A DNA stretch of 64,000 nt from Cohaesibacter sp. (GTDB lineage Bacteria; Pseudomonadota; Alphaproteobacteria; Rhizobiales; Cohaesibacteraceae), in contig JAOAQZ010000028.1 in NCBI GenBank assembly GCA_025210795.1, forward strand, positions 62,001 to 126,000, read 5' to 3'. Under the pieces are notes generated by a model that ran no database searches, had not been told where the DNA came from, and saw only the letters and a list, made by a program, of their open reading frames with translations. Shown here one piece after another: positions 17,281 through 25,902 of this stretch. Position 1 is the stretch's first letter; each line of letters opens with the position of its first letter. The position numbers and the translations under genes were made by a program.

Positions 17281-18306
17281 ATGAGCGACTTGGCTAAGCA
17301 TTTGATAGACAGACTCCCCAAAGCGGAACTACACCTTCATATTGAAGGCACTTTGGAGCCGGACATGATGCTAAAGCTTGCCAAGCGCAATAATGTCACG
17401 CTCCCCTATCACAGTGTGGAAGATGTCCAGAAGGCCTATAATTTTGACTGTCTTCAGGATTTTCTCGATCTTTATTATCTTGGCATGTCGGTCTTGCTGA
17501 CCGAGCAGGATTTCTTTGATCTGACCTGGGCCTATCTATGCCGGGTCAAGGAAGATGGCCTGACCCATGTGGAGCTTTTCTTTGACCCGCAAGCCCATAC
17601 AGCGCGGGGCGTGTCGTTCGAGACTGTGCTAGGCGGCATTACCTCTGCCCTTGAGCAGGCTCAAAAGGAGCTTGATATCAGCTCAAAGCTGATCATGTGT
17701 TTCCTACGGCACCTGCCCGAAGAGGATGCTTTTGAGGCCCTTGATTGTGCGTGCAAGCATAAGGAGCATATTTTCGGGGTCGGACTCGATAGCTCAGAGA
17801 AAGGCTATCCGCCTCCCCTGTTTGAGCGTGTCTTTGCCCAAGCTCGCAAAGAAGGCTTTACCCCCGTTGCCCATGTGGGCGAGGAAGGCACGGCGGAGAA
17901 TGTAAGAGAGGGGCTTGATGTCCTTAAAATCGAGCGTGTCGACCATGGCAATCACGCCTTGGATGATCCGTTTCTGACCGCTCGCCTTGCCAAACAGCAA
18001 ACCCCTTTGACCATGTGCCCCATATCCAACTGGCGTCTTAAGGGCATTCCCAGTCTTGCCCATAGTCCGGTGAAAAAGGCCATGGATGCCGGCTTACTGG
18101 TTACCGTCAATTCTGACGATCCCAGCTATTTTGGTGGCTATCTTAATGATAATTATCGGGCGGTGCATGAGCATTTGGCTCTTGACGAGGCTGAGCTGAT
18201 TATTCTTGCCAAAAACAGTTTCAAAGCCTCCTTCCTCGACGATGAGGAAAAGCAGAAGCAGCTGGACGCCATTGATGCCATGGTGGACGATGTGAAACGG
18301 CTTTAG
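17281..18306 (+). CDS. Adenine deaminase (adenosine deaminase superfamily, COG1816)
   Basis: A 341-residue zinc hydrolase that probably turns adenine into hypoxanthine in purine salvage. Motifs: HLHIEG at residues 18-23 (zinc ligands), HVGEEGTAENV (catalytic glutamate), RVDHGNHAL, TMCPISNWRL, and NSDDPSYFGGYLNDNY. The last motif, SDDPxYFGGY, is characteristic of the adenine-deaminase branch rather than true adenosine deaminases, which have TDDP followed by a different loop. AAAGG lies seven bases before the ATG. It is alone between two gaps. Confidence 0.88.
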   Translation: MSDLAKHLIDRLPKAELHLHIEGTLEPDMMLKLAKRNNVTLPYHSVEDVQKAYNFDCLQDFLDLYYLGMSVLLTEQDFFDLTWAYLCRVKEDGLTHVELFFDPQAHTARGVSFETVLGGITSALEQAQKELDISSKLIMCFLRHLPEEDAFEALDCACKHKEHIFGVGLDSSEKGYPPPLFERVFAQARKEGFTPVAHVGEEGTAENVREGLDVLKIERVDHGNHALDDPFLTARLAKQQTPLTMCPISNWRLKGIPSLAHSPVKKAMDAGLLVTVNSDDPSYFGGYLNDNYRAVHEHLALDEAELIILAKNSFKASFLDDEEKQKQLDAIDAMVDDVKRL

Positions 18307-18787
18307 CCTACTCTAGTTCCTGTATTTCAGGTCTGTCCGTGCGGGAGCATGCCTATTCCATAAAGCAAGCGACTCACGCTCTTTGCTGTCCGCCAAAAGG
18401 TGATTGGTGCTCCCATCAAATGTGGCATCCATCTCCAAACTTGCATCTGGCGCGGGAAGTTTTTGACCAAAGCGCAGGCTTTATCTTACCAATTTTCTGC
18501 TTACTGGCTGCAGGCGCCCCCTTGACGATGCCCATTGAGCAAGCCCAGAAACCTGCCACTTCCCGTCCCAAACCACCGACATATCAATCACACACAGGTG
18601 CATTTTGTACACTTTTTTGCGATATAAAATGCACTGAGTACACTTTTTCTTTCTCTGCCACATTCTCCCTGCTATACTTATGGGTAAATAAGATCACAAA
18701 TTCATGTCTTGCCAATAGCTGCACCGCTCGCTTTGCAGGTGCTTTTGTCCCTTCCTTGAGGACCGGCAAGCAACTAAGAGGCTTGCA
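18307..18787 (+). promoter_or_regulatory. Intergenic region with repeated GTACACTTTTT elements upstream of the Na/Pi transporter
   Basis: A 480-base gap with no credible gene; the long frame at 18339-18908 lacks a ribosome site and protein-like composition. Two direct repeats, GTACACTTTTTT at 18607 and GTACACTTTTTC at 18638, lie 31 bases apart, and an inverted repeat GTGCATTTT (18598-18606) / AAAATGCAC (18626-18634) is interleaved with them. A TATACT hexamer follows at 18673. This looks like an operator and promoter zone. It does not match a Pho box, so the regulator is unknown. Confidence 0.4.
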
Positions 18788-20482
18788 ATGGCAATCCTTA
18801 CCTTTCTGGTTAATCTTGCAGGAGCGACAATGCTGCTGCTTTTTGCTGTGCGCATGGTGCGCACCGGGATCGAGCGCAGTTACGGGGCCTCTTTCCAGCG
18901 TGTTTTGACCCAGCATAAAAATCCCATCAACTCGGCCAGTGCGGGCTTTGGCCTTGCGGTTATTCTGCAAAGCTCTGCCGCTGTTGCCTTGCTGGTGTCC
19001 GGTTTTGCTGCCAGCAATTTGCTCAGCTTCGGCTCGGGCCTTGCTGTGGTGCTGGGGGCGGATCTTGGCTCGGCGCTTGTCATCCAGATTCTCAGTTTCA
19101 AACTTGATTGGCTAATCCCGCTTTTGCTGGCGACAGGTGGCTGGCTGTTTGTAAAGGTTGAAACGGCGCGCTTTCGCCAGATTGGCCGCATTCTTATGGG
19201 GGTGGCCTTTATTTTGCTGTCGCTGCAATTGCTGCGCGCGGCCATGGCCCCCATTCGCGACAGTGCCTTTTTGCCCGCCATTGCAGGTTATCTGGCGCAG
19301 GATTATCTGACCGCTTTCATTGTCGGGGCCAGTTTGGCCTTTGTCATGCATTCTAGCGTTGCCACCATTTTGATGTGCGTGACGCTTGTCAGCATCGGAG
19401 CCTTGCCGCTGGATGCAGGCATTTCGCTTGTGCTCGGGGCCAATCTTGGCAGTGCCTTCATTCCAATCTGGCTTAGCCGCGGTATGGGGGCTTCTGGCCG
19501 GCGCATTATGCTGGCCAATCTGATGGTCAGAGGCAGCTTGGCCCTGTGCGCCTTGATCCTTCTTAACAATCTGCCTCTTGCACCTTATTACGCCTTGATG
19601 AGCCCTGCCCAAAGCCTCGTAACCCTGCATCTTGGCTTTAACGCCTTGCTGCTTGTCATGTTGCCCCTGTGCCATGCCTTTGAGCGTCCGCTCTTGCGGC
19701 TGTTGCCCGACCGCAGCAATGGGCAAGATGGTCAGTCTCTTGACCTTGTCCATTCAGCGCTTGATCAAACCGTGCTGGGCACACCTAATCTTGCCTTTGC
19801 CAGCCTAAAGCGGGAATTGCTGCGCATGTCGGATATGGTCGACCGCATGATGCGGCCGGTTATGGATGTTTATGAGCATGGCGATCAGACAAAGATCGAA
19901 AAGCTGGCTGATCTTGATGATCATGTGAACCAGATCCTGAGCGATGTCCGCACTTATGTCGCGGCCATTCCGCAGGAGGAGTTGCCCAAGAAACAGCGCA
20001 AGCAGCTTCATAATCTGATGGATTATGCCATTGCGCTGGAGACCGCCGGAGACATTGTTGCCAAGCGGCTGTTACCACTTGCCAGCGAGAAAGCCGCCGC
20101 CAAACTGCGCTTTTCGCAAGAAGGGTGGGATGAGCTGGTCAGCTTGCATGAGCGGGTTCTGGCCAATATGGCCCTTGCATCCAATGTGCTTGTCTCCAGC
20201 GATCTGGAAAGCGCACGCTTACTCGTGGAAGAAAAAGGTGAAGTCACCCGCTTTGAGCGCAAAAGCCGCAAGCGGCATCTGCGGCGACTGTCGGATGGGG
20301 GCACTCTTTCTTTTGAGAGCAGCAATATTCACCTTGAAACCCTGCGGGCCCTGCAGGATTTTAACAGCCAGATCGCAACGGTGGCCTATCCCATTCTCTA
20401 CCAAAAGGGACAATTGCTGGAAACGCGTCTGATCGAAAGCCTAGAGAATAACAGCAAGCATATTATGAATGGCACGGCCTGA
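18788..20482 (+). CDS. Na/Pi cotransporter family protein with PhoU-like C-terminal domain
   Basis: A 564-residue protein. The N-terminal ~320 residues hold two Na/Pi-cotransporter repeats, marked by VILQSSAAVALLVSG followed by LGADLGSAL, and HSSVATILM followed by LGANLGSAF. The rest is helical and PhoU-like, with RMSDMVDRMMRPVMDV and YAIALETAGDIVAKRL. Such proteins move phosphate with sodium, often as exporters or low-affinity importers (YjbB/NptA group). AGAGG lies six bases before the ATG. The gap upstream carries repeats that may regulate it. Confidence 0.92.
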   Translation: MAILTFLVNLAGATMLLLFAVRMVRTGIERSYGASFQRVLTQHKNPINSASAGFGLAVILQSSAAVALLVSGFAASNLLSFGSGLAVVLGADLGSALVIQILSFKLDWLIPLLLATGGWLFVKVETARFRQIGRILMGVAFILLSLQLLRAAMAPIRDSAFLPAIAGYLAQDYLTAFIVGASLAFVMHSSVATILMCVTLVSIGALPLDAGISLVLGANLGSAFIPIWLSRGMGASGRRIMLANLMVRGSLALCALILLNNLPLAPYYALMSPAQSLVTLHLGFNALLLVMLPLCHAFERPLLRLLPDRSNGQDGQSLDLVHSALDQTVLGTPNLAFASLKRELLRMSDMVDRMMRPVMDVYEHGDQTKIEKLADLDDHVNQILSDVRTYVAAIPQEELPKKQRKQLHNLMDYAIALETAGDIVAKRLLPLASEKAAAKLRFSQEGWDELVSLHERVLANMALASNVLVSSDLESARLLVEEKGEVTRFERKSRKRHLRRLSDGGTLSFESSNIHLETLRALQDFNSQIATVAYPILYQKGQLLETRLIESLENNSKHIMNGTA

Positions 20483-20523
20483 ATTTGTGTTCAGGCCATT
20501 TCTCTTGCATGATTTTTATGGGA

Positions 20524-21552
20524 TCAAACCCAGCCCTTCAGCTCATTCAGCACCAATGCTTGAAGCATATCCATGCCTTCGTCACTGTCGTTAAGGCATG
20601 GCAAAAAGGCAAACTGCTCGCCGCCATTTTCTTTGAAGATATCGCCATTCTCTCCGGCAATTTCCTCAAGGGTTTCAAGGCAATCTGCCGAGAAACCCGG
20701 AGTGAGGATAGCAAGCTTTTTGACACCCTCTTTTGCAAGGCGTTCAACCGTTTTGTCGGTATAGGGCTGCAGCCATTCCTCGGGGCCAAAGCGTGACTGG
20801 AAGGTAGAGAGCATATAATCCTTACTCCAGCCCATAGCATCACGCAGCAAGCGTGATGTTTTCATGCAGTGGCAATGATAGGGATCGCCCATCTCGAAAT
20901 AGCGCTTGGGCAGGCCGTGATAGGAAGCAAGGATCAACTCAGGCTCAAAGTCCAGTTTGGCAAGGCTGGCTTTGAGAGAGATCGACAAGGCTTTGATATA
21001 AGCCGGATTGTCATGGTAAGGCGGCAAGGTGCGCAAGGCCGGCTGCCAACGCATGGTCTTGAGTACATCAAACACCTTGTCATTGACGGTGGCAGTCGTG
21101 GCCGCCGCATATTGCGGATAAAGCGGCAACACCAGCAAGCGCTCTACCCCCTGCTCTGCCAGCGCTTCAATCCGTTCCTTGATGGAGGGATTACCATAGC
21201 GCATGGCCCAATCGACGATCACATGATCGCCAAGACTGGCGAGGCGCTCCGCCAGCTTATCCCCCTGATCGCGGGTGATGGTGCGTAAGGGCGATTCATT
21301 GCGCTCATAATTCCAGATTTCCTCATAAGCCTTGCCGGACTTTTGAGGACGCGTTTGCAGGATGATCCCGTTTAGAATGGGCCACCATTTCCATTTCGGC
21401 TCTTCAATGACGCGCTGATCTTCAAGAAACTCTTTCAGATAGCGGCGCATGGACCAATAATCAGTACCATCCGGTGTGCCCAGATTGACCAAGAGCACGC
21501 CAATTTTTCCAAGTTTGACTGGCGGATGATTGTCTGGCCGGAATTCACTCAT
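20524..21552 (-). CDS. hemH: Ferrochelatase HemH
   Basis: A 342-residue enzyme that inserts Fe(II) into protoporphyrin IX to make protoheme. Motifs: VLLVNLGTPDG at the start, NYERNESPLRTITRDQ, VDWAMRYGNPSI, LPLYPQYAAATTATV, SYHGLPKRYF with the metal-binding histidine, and ILTPGFSADCLETLEEI. The ATG at 21552 has AGAAGGA eight bases upstream; longer in-frame starts to 21600 are less likely. It converges with the phosphate transporter. Heme supply is relevant to NnrS and nitric oxide reductase, but I see no FNR box upstream. Confidence 0.96.
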   Translation of the reverse strand: MSEFRPDNHPPVKLGKIGVLLVNLGTPDGTDYWSMRRYLKEFLEDQRVIEEPKWKWWPILNGIILQTRPQKSGKAYEEIWNYERNESPLRTITRDQGDKLAERLASLGDHVIVDWAMRYGNPSIKERIEALAEQGVERLLVLPLYPQYAAATTATVNDKVFDVLKTMRWQPALRTLPPYHDNPAYIKALSISLKASLAKLDFEPELILASYHGLPKRYFEMGDPYHCHCMKTSRLLRDAMGWSKDYMLSTFQSRFGPEEWLQPYTDKTVERLAKEGVKKLAILTPGFSADCLETLEEIAGENGDIFKENGGEQFAFLPCLNDSDEGMDMLQALVLNELKGWV

Positions 21553-21614
21553 GATCATGGTCCTTCTCACTAACACTCCCATGGGTTTTATCAGCCTCAC
21601 AGGAGAGCTGCATC

Positions 21615-21704
21615 ATGAAAATGAATTGGTCACCACTTTCCCGCAGCCTTTTCATAAGAAGACTATTTTGGCAGGGACTGACAGTTAAATTTTGGTCAGG
21701 TTGA
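21615..21704 (+). CDS. Possible 29-residue small protein
   Basis: An ATG with AGGAGAG at seven bases opens a 29-codon frame (MKMNWSPLSRSLFIRR..., ending in TGA at 21702). It is basic with several tryptophans and phenylalanines. It lies in the gap between divergent hemH and the YqaA-like gene, so it could be a leader peptide or chance. The good ribosome site is the only support. Confidence 0.22.
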   Translation: MKMNWSPLSRSLFIRRLFWQGLTVKFWSG

Positions 21705-21786
21705 GCTTTCTTGGTGACAGGTCCCCGTCTTTTGGGCACAAGGGGGCGATCTTTCCTCAAGACACTCTCTTTGGCGGACTTAATCC

Positions 21787-22230
21787 ATGCTTTGGGTCAC
21801 CTGGCAACTCCCTGCCCTGTTCTTAACCTGCTTTGCAGCAGCCACCCTGCTGCCCGGCGGGTCCGAGGCTGCCTTGTTGGCGTTAAGCGCCAGCGGTGAT
21901 TACTCCAATCTGGTGCTACTGGCTGTCGCCAGTTTGGGCAATTCCCTTGGATCGGTGGTCAATTACTGGCTTGGGCGTCTGGCCCTTCATTATCGTCATC
22001 ACAGATTTTTTCCGGTCAGTTCCAAGCAATTGGACAAGGCGCAAGAGTGGTTTTCTCGCTGGGGGCAATATTCTCTTCTTTTGTCATGGGCCCCTGTAAT
22101 TGGCGATCCCATCACCGTTGCAGCCGGGGTCATGCGTTATAATTTTCTAAAATTCTGCATTTTGGTTACTATTGCCAAGACTTTGAGATACATGATTATT
22201 TTGGGTCTATTTCAACAATTTTGGGTCTAG
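21787..22230 (+). CDS. YqaA family (SNARE-associated/DedA-like) membrane protein
   Basis: A 147-residue protein with about four hydrophobic spans. Features of the YqaA group of the DedA/VTT superfamily are LLPGGSEAALL near residue 22, ASLGNSLGSVVNYWLGR, and WAPVIGDPITVAAGVMRYNFLKF. Relatives are linked to membrane lipid homeostasis and stress resistance, with no defined reaction. It is followed by the promoter region of the DUF2946/NosL cluster and is probably a separate transcript. Confidence 0.85.
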   Translation: MLWVTWQLPALFLTCFAAATLLPGGSEAALLALSASGDYSNLVLLAVASLGNSLGSVVNYWLGRLALHYRHHRFFPVSSKQLDKAQEWFSRWGQYSLLLSWAPVIGDPITVAAGVMRYNFLKFCILVTIAKTLRYMIILGLFQQFWV

Positions 22231-22263
22231 ATTTCATTCATTTCTTATTAAGAATATTCATAT

Positions 22264-22277
22264 TTGCGTTTCATCAA
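22264..22277 (+). promoter_or_regulatory. FNR/Dnr-like operator (TTGCG-N4-ATCAA)
   Basis: TTGCGTTTCATCAA has one perfect half-site (ATCAA) and a TTG-anchored partner, with the same TTTC/CATCAA core as the perfect box at 8677. It lies 144 bases before the ATG of the DUF2946 gene, the same distance as the first box from its gene. It is probably bound by the same Dnr-type regulator, with lower affinity. Confidence 0.55.
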
Positions 22278-22421
22278 ATCTAGAATGCGATTGATGCTTT
22301 AGCTTAAGCGTAAGAGATCAGACCACCAAACCGGCATTCTGGTTTGGCTGTCTCTTCTTCTTTCTAACGGTCTGCTTGGCACAGCCTTTGTGCTTTGCAA
22401 ACGCATAAGGTTCTAAGCGTT

Positions 22422-22847
22422 ATGATCAAACTGGCAAGACATTATCTGGCTGCATGGTTTGCCATGCTGGCGATAAGCTTGCAGATTCTGTTTGGCATGG
22501 CGCATCTAACGGCGATGATGGCCGTTGCCGCCGGGCCTTTGGTTCTTAAAAATCCTGACAGTCTGTCCTATAGCTATCTTCAAATCTGTACAGCCAACGG
22601 GCTGATCAGTTTTGAAAATGACAAGGCTGTGCCTGACGGGCAAAATGGTGAGGATCCTAGCAAGGCTCAGGACCGCTGCCCGGTTTGTAGCTCGGCTGCA
22701 ACCTCGCCCTTTACCGCTGATTCTGGTGTCCTTCCTTGCATGGGGCAAATCCTGCCAGAGCAGCATGTTTTGCCTCAGCTTGCGCAATTGTCCGGGCTTG
22801 GTGAGCATTATCGCGAGCCTATTCGGGGCCCACCCCTCTTTTCCTGA
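22422..22847 (+). CDS. DUF2946-like protein
   Basis: About 141 residues from the ATG at 22422. There is an N-terminal hydrophobic span (residues 10-37), the ICTANG motif with Cys56, a CPVC motif (Cys86 and Cys89), and a terminal IRGPPLFS similar to the RGPP end of DUF2946 proteins. The family is often found next to copper-linked outer-membrane receptors and copper homeostasis genes; its function is unknown. The cysteines would face the periplasm and could bind copper (inference). It heads a run of seven same-strand genes ending at a terminator near 27.66 kb. Confidence 0.75.
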   Translation: MIKLARHYLAAWFAMLAISLQILFGMAHLTAMMAVAAGPLVLKNPDSLSYSYLQICTANGLISFENDKAVPDGQNGEDPSKAQDRCPVCSSAATSPFTADSGVLPCMGQILPEQHVLPQLAQLSGLGEHYREPIRGPPLFS

Positions 22848-22981
22848 CGTCCCTTTCATCCGCTTCAGCTCCGGCTCTTTGTAAGGTCCGGATTTGAGAG
22901 AAGCTGGCAATGCACGCTAGTTCCATCTTCAGCTGGAGAGGATCCCCTATTTCAACTATCTGACGATCAAAGGAAAAGATC

Positions 22982-23605
22982 ATGAACCGTCGCGAACTCT
23001 TTACCTCCGCCGCCCTTGGCACAGTCACCCTTCTTGCCACCAGCGCTGTGGGCGCTGCCAAATCCATGGTTATGCCATGGGACTGGACCAAGAAGCATGG
23101 CCTGACCAACCATATGCCCAAGGATGAAAATCCGCTGGACAAGGAATTTGAGAAATATCCTCGCTGCACCTATTGCGGCATGCCTCGCCAGAAATGGAGC
23201 CATACCCGCCACCTTATCCAGTATGATGACAATTCAACTGAAGGCACCTGCTCCATTCATTGTGCCTCTTTGTCCTTGGGGCTAAATATGGACCGCGCCC
23301 CTAAAAATATCTGGGTGGGGGATGCAGGCTCTGACGCCAAGGTCAAACCGCTTATCAAGGTGGAAGACGCACATTACGCTATTGATCCCAAAAAGACAGG
23401 CACGATGGCAGCCATCAGCAAGTGGGCCTATGCCGACAAAGCCAAGGCCGATGCAGCCGGTGCTGAAAGCGTGACCGACTTTGATGGAGCCCTGCAAGCA
23501 GCTTATGTGGACATGGGCAAAAACACCATGATGATCCGCAAACGCCGGGCAGAGAAACGCGCCCATATGATGAAGAAAATGAAAGAGATGAAGAAGGCCA
23601 ACTAA
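22982..23605 (+). CDS. NosL-like copper-binding protein, Tat-type signal (first copy)
   Basis: A 207-residue protein. The N-terminus MNRRELFTSAALG is a likely Tat signal. The NosL-like core is CTYCGM at residues 62-67, followed by His74 and His77 (WSHTRHLIQYDD), and a second site GTCSIHC (Cys90, His93, Cys94). NosL binds Cu(I) and helps mature nitrous oxide reductase. This version has more Cys and His than a typical lipoprotein NosL and a Lys/Met-rich C-terminal tail, and it lacks a lipobox. AAAGGAAAA precedes the ATG. No nosZ is in view, so the client protein is open. Confidence 0.85.
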   Translation: MNRRELFTSAALGTVTLLATSAVGAAKSMVMPWDWTKKHGLTNHMPKDENPLDKEFEKYPRCTYCGMPRQKWSHTRHLIQYDDNSTEGTCSIHCASLSLGLNMDRAPKNIWVGDAGSDAKVKPLIKVEDAHYAIDPKKTGTMAAISKWAYADKAKADAAGAESVTDFDGALQAAYVDMGKNTMMIRKRRAEKRAHMMKKMKEMKKAN

Positions 23606-23637
23606 GCCCTTCGCTTTCCTTTCATGTGGGGAGCGAT

Positions 23638-23682
23638 GGCGGAGTGTCCTTAAAGTCTCCGTTTGGAGAGGGATACTCCGCC
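23638..23682 (+). other. Stable two-tier RNA hairpin between the two NosL-like genes
   Basis: Outer stem GGCGGAGT (23638-23645) with ACTCCGCC (23675-23682) encloses an inner stem TCTCC-GTTT-GGAGA (23656-23669). No T-run follows, so it is not a simple terminator. It sits in a 208-base gap within an otherwise tight operon and could be a processing site, stability element or regulatory leader for the second NosL-like gene. Confidence 0.55.
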
Positions 23683-23813
23683 GTCCAGTTGCTGACCTTC
23701 TACGTGATTGCCTATCAAAGCCATTGTCTTTCCAAGGCAAATCTTGGTCACGCGGCGCAGCAATCCCTTCCTCTTTTGTTCCTATTTGGTGATCATCATC
23801 AAGGAGGGCTCTT

Positions 23814-24386
23814 ATGTGTTCGTCCAAATCATCCCGCCCGTCCCGTGCCAATCTCTGTTCTTTGCATAGGCGGCAGTTCTTGTCTGGTGGCCTTGCCCTA
23901 AGTGTTGCCAGTCTGGCGCTTGTGCCGGTTGCCACGCAAGCAAGCGAGAAAACACCTTTCGGCACCCCCTATCCGCATGAATCGGACAGCTGCCCCGTGT
24001 GCGGCATGTTCCCCGAGCGCTATCCCGACTGGATTGCCACTGTTCTTTATAAAGACGGGCATGCCGACCATTTTGACGGGGCAAAGGACATGTTCAAATA
24101 TCTTCTGGACATGAAGAAATTCGCTTCTGGCCGCAAGCGTGAGGATATTTCCCTTATCGGCGTGACCGATTATTACGCCACCGAGCGCATTGACGCGACC
24201 AAGGCTCTTTATGTGATTGGCTCTGATGTGTTGGGGCCTATGGGGCATGATCTCATTCCCCATCCGGACACCTATGATGCCAAGGAGTTTATGAAAGATC
24301 ATTACGGCAAGCGCCTTTTGACCTTTGATGAAGTCACCATGAAGATTCTGCTTGGTCTTGATAAAGGGGAGTTTATCCTCTCATGA
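23814..24386 (+). CDS. NosL-like copper-binding protein, Tat-type signal (second copy)
   Basis: A 190-residue protein with a Tat signal (HRRQFLSGGLAL, arginines at 19-20) and the NosL motif CPVCGM (Cys60, Cys63, Met65), then ATVLYKDGHADHFDGAKDMF, as in NosL proteins. It is closer to ordinary NosL than the gene before it but also lacks a lipobox. A strong AAGGAGGG lies six bases before the ATG. Its stop overlaps the next start (ATGA). It probably carries Cu(I) in the periplasm for the system encoded downstream. Confidence 0.87.
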   Translation: MCSSKSSRPSRANLCSLHRRQFLSGGLALSVASLALVPVATQASEKTPFGTPYPHESDSCPVCGMFPERYPDWIATVLYKDGHADHFDGAKDMFKYLLDMKKFASGRKREDISLIGVTDYYATERIDATKALYVIGSDVLGPMGHDLIPHPDTYDAKEFMKDHYGKRLLTFDEVTMKILLGLDKGEFILS

Positions 24387-24754
24387 GCGCGCGCGCCGTT
24401 TCGTTAAGAAAATCCAATCTTGCTCTCTCGCTGCTGGCTCTTTTAGGAGCGGGCTTTGTCGCCACCTTGCTCTATTCCGCTTATGTGACACAGGGTGATG
24501 AGACCCGACATTCTGCGAGTAAGACTGTGGTAAATCAGTTGGGACTGAGCGATCTTGCCCTGTTTACCGAGGCCCGCTATACGCGCCATCCCAGTCAGGC
24601 TGATTTGCACACTGCCTTTCAAGACCATCCCGTCAGCCTAGATCACTTCCCGTCAGGCTCTTTAATTGCCCCCCCGAGTTCTTTTGGCCCTGGTGCCTCC
24701 TTTGCTACCGATCCTTTACGGCAAATGGAGCATGGCAAAAAGAAGGAGCAATAA
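24383..24754 (+). CDS. Small membrane-anchored periplasmic protein of unknown function
   Basis: A 123-residue protein with one N-terminal span (residues 13-33) after a basic start, so the remaining ~90 residues should be periplasmic. That part is rich in Ser, His and Pro with no cysteine. I recognise no family. It overlaps the NosL-like gene upstream (ATGA) and ends two bases before the permease start, so it is surely part of the operon and may be a subunit or scaffold of the transporter. Confidence 0.72.
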   Translation: MSARAVSLRKSNLALSLLALLGAGFVATLLYSAYVTQGDETRHSASKTVVNQLGLSDLALFTEARYTRHPSQADLHTAFQDHPVSLDHFPSGSLIAPPSSFGPGASFATDPLRQMEHGKKKEQ

Positions 24755-24756
24755 TC

Positions 24757-25902
24757 ATGCTATTCTGGTTCAATCGTCAGCGTTATCTGATTGATTTCAC
24801 GCTTTCGTCCCTTCAGCGCCGCATGGGGCGCAATATCACGCTGTTCGTTGTGTATGCGCTTGTCGTCTTCATGCTGGCCTCGGTGATGTTCTTCTCCCAT
24901 GCCATTCGCCGCGAAGCTTCTGACATGCTCAAAGCAGCGCCCGAAATCAGCGTTCAGCGCATGGTGATGGGGCGTCATGATCTGGTCCCCCTGTCCTATC
25001 TGGATGCCATTGGCAAAATTCGCGGCGTACGCAATGCGGAAGGTCGACTTTGGGGCTATTTTTATGATCGCTCCAGCTTTGCCAATTATACCTTGATGGT
25101 GCCGCGCAAAAAGGCGCGAGGCCACAAGGTTGCTAATGGCGAGACCATTATCGGCGAAGGCGTTGCGCGCATGCGCGGTGTTCGCAAAGGGGGATCGCTG
25201 TTTCTCTCCTCTCCCACCGGCAAATTGTTCAAGTTCCGCATCAAAGAGGTTCTCCCCGCCGAGACAGCCCTTGTCAGCTCCGATCTGGTGCTGATTGCCG
25301 AAGGGGATTTCCGCCGGTTTTTTGAACTGAAAGACGATGTCTATACCGATCTGGTATTGGAAGTGCGCAACCAGCGTGAGGTGGACACTGTTGTCGCCAA
25401 AGCTGCCTATAAGCTGCATGACGCCCGCTTTATCACCAAGTCCGACATTCTGCGCACCTATGAGAGCATATTCTCGTGGCGCGAGGGCTTGATGCTGGCT
25501 CTTTTGGGCGCTTCGCTTCTAGCCTTTGCCATCTTTGTGTTTGACAAGGCCTCGGGTCTTTCCGGCGAAGAGCGGCGCGAGATTGGTGTTCTTAAAGCCG
25601 TTGGCTGGGATACGTCCGATATTTTGAGTATGAAATTCTGGGAAGGGGCGCTCATTTCTTTGTTTGCCTTCTTTGTGGGTGTGCTCGCCGCCTATGGTCA
25701 TGTCTTTTTCTTTGACGCAGGACTGTTGCAACCGGTCTTGCAAGGCTGGGCCGTGCTCTATCCGCAATTCTCTCTCAAACCTCATTTGGACGGCCTGCAA
25801 CTGGCAACCCTTGCCTTCTTTACCGTGGTGCCCTTTACCGCTGCCACCATTGTTCCCATTTGGCGGGCTGCAATTACCGACCCTGAACAGGTGATGCGAT
25901 GA
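24757..25902 (+). CDS. FtsX/MacB-type ABC transporter permease
   Basis: A 381-residue permease with the FtsX-like plan: one span near residues 28-48, a large periplasmic domain to about 240, then three spans (about 242-264, 288-310 and 342-366). The motif GEERREIGVLKAVGWDTSDILSM is the FtsX cytoplasmic loop that contacts the ATPase. AAGGAG lies before the ATG and the stop overlaps the ATPase start. This class works by mechanotransmission or lipoprotein/peptide export rather than import, so a role in driving a periplasmic loading step is plausible. Nos maturation uses a different ABC type (NosDFY), so this is not simply nosY. Confidence 0.88.
   Translation: MLFWFNRQRYLIDFTLSSLQRRMGRNITLFVVYALVVFMLASVMFFSHAIRREASDMLKAAPEISVQRMVMGRHDLVPLSYLDAIGKIRGVRNAEGRLWGYFYDRSSFANYTLMVPRKKARGHKVANGETIIGEGVARMRGVRKGGSLFLSSPTGKLFKFRIKEVLPAETALVSSDLVLIAEGDFRRFFELKDDVYTDLVLEVRNQREVDTVVAKAAYKLHDARFITKSDILRTYESIFSWREGLMLALLGASLLAFAIFVFDKASGLSGEERREIGVLKAVGWDTSDILSMKFWEGALISLFAFFVGVLAAYGHVFFFDAGLLQPVLQGWAVLYPQFSLKPHLDGLQLATLAFFTVVPFTAATIVPIWRAAITDPEQVMR

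Noticed and set aside
18339..18908. Forward open frame of 189 codons before the Na/Pi gene
   Set aside because: It overlaps the start of the real transporter gene in another frame, and its translation is not protein-like.
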